This document shows, piece after piece, positions 53,679-62,468 of a stretch of 64,000 bases of DNA. Origin of the DNA: Pampus argenteus (lineage: Eukaryota > Chordata > Actinopteri > Scombriformes > Stromateidae). Position numbers and translations under genes: made by a program. The notes beneath the pieces are model-generated. The model was not told the origin of the DNA. It saw nothing but the letters and a program-made list of their open reading frames with translations, and ran no database searches. Every line of letters begins with the position of its first letter. The stretch's first letter is position 1. The stretch lies in the NCBI GenBank assembly GCA_036937835.1, contig CM072881.1, forward strand, positions 7,450,001 to 7,514,000, read 5' to 3'.

Positions 53679-54785
53679 GTTGTAGAAGGCCCCTGTAATC
53701 CTCCTGTAGAGGCGTCTAAACCAGCCGCCCTGGTTTGGCTGGACTCTGGCCTGTTCGGGGTTATTTACTTCTACTGTTTCACGCTCAGCTTCTGTTGGTG
53801 TAGCGACTCCTCGGATTCCTCCTGCCATCTGATGTGTGTTGGGCTCCATCATCAATTCTGGTACAGTTTTGGATGGCGGTGGGGTGGGGGTTCTGAGGAA
53901 CTCTAACCTTGAAGAAAGGATGCTGCAGAGCCTCCAGGGGTTTAATACGGTGGTCTGGATCCAGCTCAAGCATCCTCTTCACAAGGTCATTGAAAGAATG
54001 TTGATCGCGCTGGTGTTTCATTTTCATAGCTATTTTTCTCTCAAGATCATCAAGTGACTTCAGTTTGATCTTTCTTGTCTCTATAGCCCTGTACCCCGTC
54101 TCGCGTGCAAACTCTTCTGGATTCTTGAATCTCCACTGCGGCTGACTGTTCAACTGTTTGTTAAAATAGCAACTGGTTCCATCCCCACAGTTCAGGAAAT
54201 AGTCAGGAGGTTGACCCTGGGTCTCCATGATGAAAGTTAACGTGGCGTAGTCCGTTTGTCCTGGATAGAGAGCATAACCTAATGCAAGCTCTGCTGCTGT
54301 CAGTCCCAGAGACCACATGTCGATGGCCTCGTTGTAAAGATTCCCTAGTATCATTTCTGGTGCCCTGTACCATGTTGTTTGTAAACGGACACCAGGTTTA
54401 ACTGCTGATACAGGACAAGCAGGTGACTTTTAATGGCTGCTGCCTTCGGTCTGTAATCATATTTTTTGGTTTGAGGTCTGCATGCACAATCCCCATTGAT
54501 TGTAAATGTGCCAGCGCTGTGGTTAACTGATGCAGAACTGGTTTTACTTGGGTAAGAGGAAGGCCCATGTAATTCCTGTCTCGCATGTAGTCACTCAGGC
54601 TTTGGTCCAGGAGTTCAAACTCTAGACAGATATGGTCCCGAGTGATGTTACAGGTGTCAGGATCCAAACACTTCAGGCTCTTCAGCATTCCTATTTCTGT
54701 TCTTGCTTGTTGAACAATCTCTGGGTCGAAGCTTGTTCACCTTGACGACAACCATTCTGCCAGTTTCAGTGTTGCAGCATTTGTT
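53679..54785 (-). pseudogene. Broken HIPK-like kinase copy, inverted
   Basis: Reading leftwards from about 54785, this matches the intact kinases from about codon 37 to the C-terminal tail. The glycine-rich loop and everything before it are missing. Breaks seen: a one-base net insertion just after the catalytic-lysine segment; a 24-base in-frame deletion removing the IGWNGFFF part; a 3-base deletion after HADLKP; a deletion of about 17 bases that removes the DFG motif and shifts the frame; and a deletion of about 10 bases near the end that shifts it again. The last 3' bases diverge from the intact copies after the tail residues AFYN, and an in-frame stop follows at 53643. The middle portion (54354-53785 in one frame) is still clean, so inactivation may be fairly recent. 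Confidence 0.9.
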
Positions 54786-57123
54786 ATCGCTGCACTTCAT
54801 CCCCTGCTGCGGTTTAAAGCAGTGCTCCGAGTTACTCGCATCAAGCTTCTGGGTTGATCAAAACACTGCTGCAGGCTATTGTGAAAGCCTGTGATAGCTT
54901 TTGAGAAGCAGGCAGAGCACACTTCAGGATCCGATTGTATTGTGACGGGTATGCAGCCTGCAGGTAAAGGAAATAAAGTCAAATGAGAGGACAAGAACAA
55001 AGCAGAGCTTGGTGAGAACCAGGAAAATGTTGGTTTTGAATAAGCGCTGACGAACTCCATGCTACCTGTTTACCTGTAACATTATCCTGAAATGAACATG
55101 CATCTCTGTTCTTAGGTGGGCCCCAACACAGTGAGAATCAGCGCATCCATTATATAATTAATTTGATATTAACAGTGCTGTATGCTGCCTTAATGCTGAA
55201 GAAGTTCATAAACATCTTAGGAATAAAGCACACAGTTAATTTCCCATGTTCTCAGAACTGATGGCATATTAATTAACATAATCCATTACATCTTAATTTG
55301 GGATTTCACTCAGATAAGATACACCAGAAATGTTTCCTCTGTTCAGAGCCTTATGTGAACCATTTTCATGATCTAACTACAGGTCGTGTGAACTTTGACG
55401 TAACACCAAAGAGTTGGCACTTGATAAAGAATAAATTGAAAAAAAAATACAGGTTTACTAGTGCTGACGGGTAATAAATCAGAGGCAGCCGATGACAGGA
55501 GCAAATACAACTGGCTCAGATGGAGAGCAAGAGAGAGAGAAAGTGTTAAAGGTACATTAGAGGAGCACTTCAGCATCTGAAGGGATACAGTGCACCTTCA
55601 TTTCATCATCTGCAAGCTGGAGAACAAGAGCCTCTGAAAACACTGAAAAGTTGTCCATGCTCATACGCGACAAAATTCAAAAGCTGAAAAAAATAATTCA
55701 ATATATTAACTGTCTGTCGTTTTTCACGATCCGGAAACGCATCTCATTGCCTCAGACGTCGCTAGCTTACTGTGAACACCGGGCCATGCACACACGGTAG
55801 CTATTGTAGCTAAATTGTGCTAACAGTGCAGGTATCATGATCCAGTAACGTACCAAAGAGCAGCCAGTGGGCTGTCAATCACAGCTGTCAATCAACGCCC
55901 ACATGACCAGCCATCAAAAGCTACTACAAGTCTTCTAATCTTAAGAACGGAGAAATAATTTCCAGAATGACAACAAGCACATTTACTTATTAGCCCAAAG
56001 TTTAGCGATTGAGACCATTGACAGAAAGACCGAATGGGGGGACGGTTGGAGGCAGCACATCATACAGCACCACAGTGGTGAAACATTTAAGCTAGTTTAG
56101 CAACATTAACAAAGTCTCTAACATCATTTTACGGTCCAGTAAGTCGCAGCTACTTCTCAAAACTGTTAGCACAGGTCACAGTGAGTACTTGACATGGTAA
56201 AATGTGGAGTATAACTTCTGAAACATTAAAGGAAATAATTAATAAACCCGGACCACGCAATAGGACGTCTTACCGCAGTGGAGTTTTCTCTGTGCAGTAC
56301 CCACCCCAACCACTGCGCCAGTAAATGGCGGTGTTGTACCTTTTTCTGCCATCATTTAACAAGCATAGATCTACTCCGTTACGCATTCATAACAGGAACT
56401 AGCTAGCTGTAATCATATACAATCATATCTTTATTAGTTTTAAATATATTTTTTAGAATTATGAAGAATTTTATGTTAAACCTTGCTTAGTCATAGTTTT
56501 GATATATGTTATGTAAAGGGCATTTTTGTATTAGCAGGCAGTTGAAAACTGTCAGATTTACTTGTTTTCAAATAAGGAATATGTCTACCAATAACGCCCA
56601 ATGTGACAAATATGTAACAACACAGATCTTTGGGAATAAAAAGTGTTATTCTGAAAAAAACTTTAGAAATGTGTTCTATGTGGTCCACTTGGTCTGTGGT
56701 ATAACAATTTTCCTTTAATGATAAATGGGTCTGGGTTCTTATGGGTTAAGAAATTGTGAAAAAACAGCGTTTAGATTAAACATCTGAACTAGTTTCACTT
56801 TATTTATTTCAGGTGTCTTTTTGAAGGAATAGATGCACGTATGTTTATACAACATTAATTACTATTAATTGCTGAATGTACTAATATGATGATGAATGTA
56901 CTTCCAACACATTTAATTTTCTATAAGAGACATTCATGTCAGCAAAACAAAAGCAATTTTATGAACATCAATGTCTGATTGCACTACTGTAAAAAGTGAT
57001 TTATCAACATTTTATAATAATAATTAATAAGAAATAGATCACACATAATAAATCACTAAGAAATATTTATTGAATTTACTATTTAATGAACTCTTATGCA
57101 CTGAAATAGGGTTAGCTCAGATG

Positions 57124-57160
<37 letters not shown>
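54786..57160. other. Intergenic region before the first intact kinase
   Basis: No gene recognised. About 55730-56100 has the look of a dispersed repeat, with the doubled phrase CTGTCAATCACAGCTGTCAA and a GCTAGC-rich start. A (GC)n/(AC)n tract at 57123-57161 ends exactly where the duplicated kinase unit begins. Confidence 0.5.

Positions 57161-57161
<1 letters not shown>
57123..57161. repeat. (GC)4(AC)n microsatellite at the duplication edge
   Basis: GCGCGCGC then AC repeats, ending at the left boundary of the 2.2-kb duplicated unit. It is absent from the matching place at 60854, where the retrotransposon fragment abuts instead. Confidence 0.9.
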
Positions 57162-57244
57162 AATAGAACCCAGTGATGTCATAGATTAACCTGATGGTAT
57201 CAAAGTTCTATGATCTAAACTTTACATCACAGCAACTTCAAAGT

Positions 57245-57288
57245 TATAAATATCAAAGTTTTCTTTGCTTTGAAGTAGCTTATATATA
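57245..57288 (+). promoter_or_regulatory. Candidate TATA boxes of kinase copy 1
   Basis: TATAAATA at 57245-57252 and TATATATA at 57281-57288 lie about 250 and 215 bases before the ATG. Both are conserved in copy 2 (60937-60944 and 60975-60982). Which one is used, if any, is inference. Confidence 0.45.
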
Positions 57289-57367
57289 CACCAGAGATTG
57301 TATTTGCCCTCCTGAGACACTCGACGCAACTACTTACTGAAACTGTCATCTGTGTACAAAAACCGGT

Positions 57368-57430
57368 CAACTGAGTAAAGTACCCTGTAAACTGAGTACA
57401 ATAACCTGTCAACTGATTACAGTAACGTGT
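57368..57430 (+). repeat. 21-base triple repeat in the kinase leader, copy 1
   Basis: Three head-to-tail 21-base units (57368, 57389, 57410) share the pattern AACTGAnTAnAnTAnCnTGT. They lie between the TATA region and the ATG, so probably in the 5' untranslated leader. The same three units occur in copy 2. Confidence 0.85.
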
Positions 57431-57498
57431 TTTCATTGACAGTCGAATAACATCTTGAATAACATCTCGAAAAATATACCCGAAGACCGTCTGTCAAA

Positions 57499-58773
57499 AT
57501 GTCGATAAACAACACTGCAGAGAACCTACAGATCAGTAAAGGGAGCACACTCGGCAGCTTCATAGTGGAAGATTTCCTCGGTGAGGGCGGCTTTGGATTT
57601 GTGACCAAATGCCGCCACACTGAAACTGGAAGAATGGCCGCAATCAAGGTGAACAAGCCTGATGATGACGTTGTTAAACAAACAAGAGAAGAAATAGAAA
57701 TGCTGAAGAGCCTGAGGTGTTTGGATCATGACACCTGTAACATCATCGGGTGGAATGGATTCTTCTTCGCTCGGGACTATATCTGTCTAGAGTTTGAACT
57801 CCTGGACCAAAGCCTGCGTGACTACATGCGAAACAGGAATTACATGGGCCTTCCTCTTACCCAAGTAAAACCAGTTCTGCATCAATTAACTACAGCACTG
57901 GCACATTTACAATCAATGGGGATTGTGCATGCAGACCTCAAACCAGACAATATCATGATTACGGACCGAACGCAGCAGCCGCTAAAAGTCAAGTTGATTG
58001 ACTTTGGACTTGCTCGACCCGTGTCAAAAGCTAACCCTTCTGACTGTTTACAAACAATATGGTACAGGGCACCAGAAATGATATTAAAGAGCCTTTACAA
58101 CGAGGCCATCGACATGTGGTCTCTGGGACTGACAGCAGCAGAGCTTGCATTAGGTCATGCTCTCTATCCAGGACAATCAGACTACGACATGTTAACTTTC
58201 ATCATGGAGACCCAGGGTCAACCTCCTGACTATTTCCTGAACTGTGGGGATAGAACCATGTGCTATTTTAACAAACAGTTGAACAGTCAGCCGCAGTGGA
58301 GATTTAAGGATCCAGAAGAGTTTGCACGCGAGACGGGGTACAGGGGTAAAGAGACAAGAAAGATCAAACTGAAGTCACTTGATGATCTTGAGAGAAAAAT
58401 AGCTATGAAAATGAAACACCAGCGCGATCAACATTCTTTCAATGACCTTGTGAAGAGGATGCTTGAGCTGGATCCAGACCACCGTATTCAACCCCTGGAG
58501 GTTCTGCAGCATCCTTTCTTCAAGGTCAGAGTTCCTCAGAACCCCCACCCCACCGACATCCAAATGGACCAAACTGTACCAGAATTGATGATGGAGCCCA
58601 ACACACATCAGATGGCAGGAGGAATCCGAAGAGTCGCTACACCAACAGAAGCTGAGCGTGAAACAGTAGAAGTAAATAACCCCGAACAGGCCAGAGTCCA
58701 GCCAAACCAGGGCGGCTGGTTTAGACGCCTCTACAGGAGGATTACAGGGGCCTTCTACAACCTTTTCCAGTGA
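57499..58773 (+). CDS. HIPK-like serine/threonine protein kinase, copy 1
   Basis: A single-exon 424-residue kinase. It should transfer phosphate from ATP to Ser/Thr of unknown substrates. Glycine-rich loop LGEGGFGFV at 27-35, catalytic Lys 50, catalytic loop HADLKPDN 144-151, DFG 168-170 and APE 191-193 are all present. HAD instead of HRD and EAIDMWSLG followed by LYPG and TQGQP identify the HIPK branch of the DYRK/CMGC kinases. Cys183 replaces the activation-loop Tyr of that class. Unlike HIPK1-4 (about 600 to 1200 residues) it has almost only the kinase domain, then about 75 linker residues and a basic/aromatic tail (FRRLYRRITGAFYNLF). The ATG is the first in frame after the leader and is conserved in copy 2. 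Lack of introns suggests origin by retrocopy (inference). TGA stop. Confidence 0.95.
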   Translation: MSINNTAENLQISKGSTLGSFIVEDFLGEGGFGFVTKCRHTETGRMAAIKVNKPDDDVVKQTREEIEMLKSLRCLDHDTCNIIGWNGFFFARDYICLEFELLDQSLRDYMRNRNYMGLPLTQVKPVLHQLTTALAHLQSMGIVHADLKPDNIMITDRTQQPLKVKLIDFGLARPVSKANPSDCLQTIWYRAPEMILKSLYNEAIDMWSLGLTAAELALGHALYPGQSDYDMLTFIMETQGQPPDYFLNCGDRTMCYFNKQLNSQPQWRFKDPEEFARETGYRGKETRKIKLKSLDDLERKIAMKMKHQRDQHSFNDLVKRMLELDPDHRIQPLEVLQHPFFKVRVPQNPHPTDIQMDQTVPELMMEPNTHQMAGGIRRVATPTEAERETVEVNNPEQARVQPNQGGWFRRLYRRITGAFYNLFQ

Positions 58774-58778
58774 CTCTA

Positions 58779-58949
58779 ATCCTAACCCTAACCCAAAACA
58801 AACCATAATCCTAACCCTAACTCTAATCACGATCCCCCCAAAACAAACCCTAACCCTACCCTAACCCTAACTCTAATCATGATCCCCCCCTAAAACAAAC
58901 CCTAACCCTAACTCTAATCATGATTCCCCCCTAAAGCAAACCCTAACCC
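58779..58949 (+). repeat. Telomere-like minisatellite after kinase copy 1
   Basis: Starting six bases after the stop, CCCTAA motifs alternate with CTCTAATCATGATCCCCCC and AAACAAA to make about three irregular units of roughly 45-55 bases. CCCTAA is the vertebrate telomere repeat. The array lies in the probable 3' UTR and has a longer counterpart in copy 2. Confidence 0.9.
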
Positions 58950-58985
58950 CCCCCGCCCCCCCTCCCCGCCCCCCTCCCCTCACGC

Positions 58986-59016
<31 letters not shown>

Positions 59017-59079
59017 AAACAAACAAACAAAAAAAACAAAAAAACAAAACAATAAAAACAATAAAAAAATTAAAAAACA
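58948..59079 (+). repeat. C-rich run followed by A-rich run
   Basis: A C-rich tract ending in an uninterrupted C-run (about 58985-59006) switches abruptly to an A-rich tract. The same C-to-A switch occurs in copy 2 (62698-62752), so it predates the duplication. Exact lengths may be affected by sequencing of homopolymers. Confidence 0.85.
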
Positions 59080-59303
59080 AAAGTATGAATGTGTGTGTTC
59101 GTTCAGTTAATCATGATGCAGGCAGATAAATGCCTGTTCATTCTGTGACTGCCCCACTGCTTGTGTGTCTTGATGCTGCTCTGTGTTTTTCTGTCTGCTG
59201 AAGGCAGCGCAGTCAGTGACATGAGACACACCTGGTGTCCAGATGAAAACTTCTCTCCCTACAGACGACTGAACATGTTGGTTGTTTTAACCATTTTGCT
59301 TTG

Positions 59304-59309
59304 AATAAA
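59304..59309 (+). terminator. Polyadenylation signal AATAAA, kinase copy 1
   Basis: AATAAA about 530 bases after the stop codon, with a GT/T-rich stretch following. Conserved at 62961-62966 in copy 2. Predicted only. Confidence 0.5.
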
Positions 59310-59476
59310 TGTATTGTAGTCTTCTAATTTTCTTAAAATGTTGTAAAGAATTTAAATTCATATTCAATATCTTGTGCGATGTATTCTTTTTTTTTTTTTC
59401 TTTTAGTGTTTTATAAGAGCCAGGTTATGAGACTTGGCAGGGATCAAACAGATTTTTCATTGTATTATTATGTTTT

Positions 59477-60064
59477 TTAATGGAGTAGATTTTTGCCAGT
59501 CAGCACACACTGGAGCATAAGTGTGCGCGCCGACTCCGGCCAATTGTGCACTTCGGCCACTCGTTCAAACAATGACAAAAACGACTCGGGATCCTTCTCT
59601 GAAAACTTCGGCAAAAGCCGCAAGTTTCCCAAAACGTCAAAGTCATCAGAAGAATTCCTATTGGCATCACCAGCTGACAGTTTTCTCTCTCTAACCAACG
59701 TCAACCGAGCGTGCTCCATATCGAATTTGGCCAGCTCTGTCTGCTGCCGCATTTTCTCTTTTTCCAGTTCTGCGTTCAACTTAACCTTATCATGTTCTAA
59801 TTGAAGCATTAACAATTCTTTTTGTTGCTCAAATGTTAAACCTGATGTCAACGTCGGAGACAACGTGGTAACAGGTGGAGCTACTGGTGGAGGTAAAACC
59901 TTGTTTTCAAATAAATTTGACTTCAAAATAGCCTTCACTCTCTCTTTAAAACGTTTGTCTCCAACATCAATATCAAAGTGCTCTGCTATTTTCAGCAGTT
60001 GTTCTTTAGTGCACAAATCTAAAAGCTCCTCTGAAGGAGAATCGAAGAACTCCTCAATATTCAT
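59477..60064 (-). pseudogene. Partial gag of the LTR retrotransposon
   Basis: A 195-codon frame starting at 60064. It has a helical N-terminal part (EEFFDSPSEELLDLCTKEQL), a Pro-rich linker, a long charged coiled coil (about residues 75-125), and a C-terminal stretch (LPKFSEKDPESFLSLFERVA ... LMLQCVLTGK) typical of the SCAN-like capsid region in fish and amphibian Ty3/gypsy gag proteins. The capsid region is cut after its first helices, and the last five codons (NLLH and stop) come from unrelated flanking DNA. It cannot make a working capsid. Confidence 0.85.
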
Positions 60065-60854
60065 GTCAACTTGTGTGTGTGAAAATTACTGCAAACTATA
60101 AGTGTAGTCTATTTTGATATACAATTTGGACTGAACAGGAAGCGAGTGTGCCCACTAACTGCCTCAACCACAAACTAAGCTAAGCTCAACCCTAGTCTTC
60201 ATGCAGTTAATGGTGGTGGGTAGTTATGCACTGATGCCCAATGGCCAGGGAAGGCAACCAGAACCTGGCGACCCACCCTAAACCATGGATGTGCTCCCGA
60301 GACAAAATGCTCTAACCACGGTCACCGCAACACTAACAAAACAAATGAGACGAAACCTAAAGAGGTAACGCAGCTGAGCCTGACAGGGGAACACCCGATC
60401 ACATCAATTAAATATACCCACTAGACCACACTTACCTTACGTTGATTTCCAGTTCAAACGCACAAGGAAAAACCAAACCTCTTACTGCCTACAAAACAAA
60501 TTTTAGCCACAAACAAACCATTAACGCAACTCCTGAACAAACATGCATATTTCCCACTATCAAATACAAGAGACACTACACATGCAGAACACCATAGGGA
60601 ATCCCCAGGGAAACCCTCACAAAGACAAATGACGTCGTAGGACCACAACTTCATTCAAACAATTGGTCCTGTACCAAAATGTGCTATCAGGCCTACCCCT
60701 GCAGCAAGACCAAAGTAGCACCAAATACTGACAAAGGCCATAACAAAAGAGATCACCAAGATGGACGAGCCCCCAATGTTGTCACGACCCGGCTCTAGAG
60801 CCATGACAAACACACAAGGGAGACACGGATTGAAGGCTAAAATGGAAATGATTG
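59493..60854 (-). mobile_element. Truncated Ty3/gypsy-like LTR retrotransposon fragment
   Basis: Read on the minus strand: the last about 77 bases of a 5' LTR (60854-60777, ending in CA), a primer-binding site, a leader of about 700 bases, and the first 190 codons of a gag frame that break off at about 59493. There is no pol region and no second LTR. The right edge is exactly where the kinase duplication unit begins, so the element's LTR was cut by the rearrangement or sits at its joint. The LTR holds a perfect 12-bp palindrome GGCTCTAGAGCC (60791-60802). Confidence 0.8.
60763..60775 (-). other. Retrotransposon primer-binding site, tRNA-Pro type
   Basis: The minus strand reads TGGGGGCTCGTCC directly after the LTR end. 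This is the first 13 bases of the primer-binding site complementary to the 3' end of tRNA-Pro known from many LTR elements. It fixes the strand and the LTR/leader border of the fragment. Confidence 0.75.
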
Positions 60855-60936
60855 CAATAGAACCCAGTGATGTCATAGATTAACCTGATGGTATCAAAGT
60901 TCTATGATCTAAACTTCATCACAGCAACTTTAAAGT

Positions 60937-60982
60937 TATAAATATCAAAGTTTTCTTTGCTTTGAAGTAGCTTCTATATATA
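60937..60982 (+). promoter_or_regulatory. Candidate TATA boxes of kinase copy 2
   Basis: TATAAATA at 60937-60944 and TATATATA at 60975-60982, in the same places as in copy 1. Only 82 bases separate the first from the retrotransposon LTR fragment, so regulatory sequence further upstream differs between the two copies. Confidence 0.45.
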
Positions 60983-61059
60983 CCAAAGATTGTATTTGCC
61001 AACCTGAGACACTCGATGCAACTACTTACTGAAACTGTCATCTGTGTACAAAAACCGGT

Positions 61060-61122
61060 CAACTGAGTAAAGTACCCTGTAAACTGAGTACAATAACCTG
61101 TCAACTGATTACAGTAACGTGT
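61060..61122 (+). repeat. 21-base triple repeat in the kinase leader, copy 2
   Basis: Same three 21-base units as in copy 1 (starts 61060, 61081, 61102), unchanged in number and order. Confidence 0.85.
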
Positions 61123-61187
61123 TTTCATTGACAGTCGAATATCTTGAATAACATCTCGAAAAAAATACCCGAAGACCGTCTGTCAAA

Positions 61188-62468
61188 ATGTCGATAAACA
61201 ACACAGCAGAGAACCTACAGATCAGTAAAGGGAGCACACTCGGCAGCTTCATAGTGGAAGATTTCCTCGGTGAGGGCGGCTTTGGTTTTGTGGCCAAATG
61301 CCGCCACACTGAAACTGGAAGAATGGCCGCAATCAAGGTGAACAAGCCTGATGATGACGTTGTTAAACAAGCAAGACATGAAATAGAAATGATGAAGAGC
61401 TTGAGGTGTTTGGATCCTGACACCTGTAACATCATCGGGTGGAATGGATTCTTCTTCGCTCGGGACTATATCTGTCTAGAGTTTGAACTCCTGGACCAAA
61501 GCCTGGGTGACTACATGCGAGACAATAATTACATGGGCCTTCCTCTTACCCAAGTAAAACCAGTTCTGCATCAGTTAACTACAGCACTGGCACATTTACA
61601 ATCAATGGGTATTGTGCATGCAGACCTCAAACCAGACAATATCATGATTACGGACCGAACGCAGCAGCCGCTAAAAGTCAAGTTGATTGACTTTGGACTT
61701 GCTCGACCCGTGTCAAAAGCTAAACCTGGTGTCTGTTTACAAACAACATGGTACAGGGCACCAGAAATCATACTAAAGAACGCTTACAACGAGGCCATCG
61801 ACATGTGGTCTCTGGGACTGACAGCAGTGGAGCTTGCATTAGGTTATGCTCTCTATCCAGGACAAACAGACTACGACATGTTAACTTTCATCATGGAGAC
61901 CCAGGGTCAACCTCCTGACTATTTCCTGAACTGTGGGCATGCAACCAGTTTCTATTTTTACAAACAGTTGAACAGTCAGCCGCAGTGGAGATTCAAGAAT
62001 CGAAATGAGTTTGCACGCGAGACGGGGTACAGGGGTATAGAGACAAGAAACATCAAACTGAAGTCACTTGATGATCTTGAGAAAATAATACCTATGAAAA
62101 TGAAACACCAGCGCGATCAACCTTCTTTCAATGACCTTGTGAAGAGGATGCTTGAGCTGGATCCAGACCACCGTATTCAACCCCTGGAGGTTCTGCAGCA
62201 TCCTTTCTTCAAGGTCAGAGTTCCTCAGAACCCCCACTCCACCGACATCCAAATGGACCAAACTGTACCAGAATTTATGATGGAGCCCATCACACATCAG
62301 ATGGCAGGAGGAATCCGAAGAGTCGCTACACCAACAGAAGCTGAGCGTGAAACAGTAGAAGTAAATAACCCCGAACAGGCCAGAGTCCAGCAAAACCAGG
62401 GCGGCTGGTTTAGACGCCTCTACAGGAGGATTACAGGGGCCTTCTACAACCTTTTCCAGTGGCTCTAA
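61188..62468 (+). CDS. HIPK-like serine/threonine protein kinase, copy 2
   Basis: A single-exon 426-residue paralogue of the gene at 57499, about 91-92% identical in protein by hand count. All catalytic landmarks are at the same residue numbers: Lys50, HAD 144-146, DFG 168-170, APE 191-193, with Cys183 again in place of the activation-loop Tyr. Differences concentrate at residues 107-113, 179-199, 251-258, 271-273 and 284-302; the N-terminal lobe and the tail are nearly unchanged. The copy 1 stop TGA is TGG here, adding Trp-Leu before TAA. Both genes look intact and TATA, leader and AATAAA are conserved, so both are probably expressed. Substrate and location are unknown; the Arg/aromatic tail could bind membrane (inference). 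Confidence 0.95.
   Translation: MSINNTAENLQISKGSTLGSFIVEDFLGEGGFGFVAKCRHTETGRMAAIKVNKPDDDVVKQARHEIEMMKSLRCLDPDTCNIIGWNGFFFARDYICLEFELLDQSLGDYMRDNNYMGLPLTQVKPVLHQLTTALAHLQSMGIVHADLKPDNIMITDRTQQPLKVKLIDFGLARPVSKAKPGVCLQTTWYRAPEIILKNAYNEAIDMWSLGLTAVELALGYALYPGQTDYDMLTFIMETQGQPPDYFLNCGHATSFYFYKQLNSQPQWRFKNRNEFARETGYRGIETRNIKLKSLDDLEKIIPMKMKHQRDQPSFNDLVKRMLELDPDHRIQPLEVLQHPFFKVRVPQNPHSTDIQMDQTVPEFMMEPITHQMAGGIRRVATPTEAERETVEVNNPEQARVQQNQGGWFRRLYRRITGAFYNLFQWL

Larger units (their letters stand above)
57161..59408 (+). repeat. Tandem duplication unit, copy 1
   Basis: From CAATAGAACCCAGTGATGTC to CTTTTAGTG this 2248-base block matches 60855-63064 (2210 bases) nearly base for base. It contains the promoter region, leader, kinase CDS, 3' minisatellite, C/A runs and polyadenylation signal. 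Outside these limits the flanks differ. Confidence 0.95.

Noticed and set aside
54797..55060. Minus-strand 87-codon frame upstream of the broken kinase, considered as its missing N-terminal exon
   Set aside because: It shows no similarity to the N-terminal part of the intact kinases, which are single-exon genes; kinase similarity simply starts at about 54785.
57227..57656. Minus-strand frames before kinase copy 1 with a repeated QLTGYCTQ pattern, also at 60919-61435
   Set aside because: The protein repeat is the 21-base leader repeat read antisense; no independent sign of coding.
58375..58830. 151-codon minus-strand frame over the end of kinase copy 1, and its twin at 62064-62519
   Set aside because: Shadow of the kinase coding strand; its N-terminus is a translation of the telomere-like repeat (IRVRVR). 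Conserved only because the DNA is duplicated.
58779..59006. CRISPR-like regular repeats
   Set aside because: Units are directly tandem minisatellites with telomere motifs, without spacers of unrelated sequence, in a vertebrate genome.
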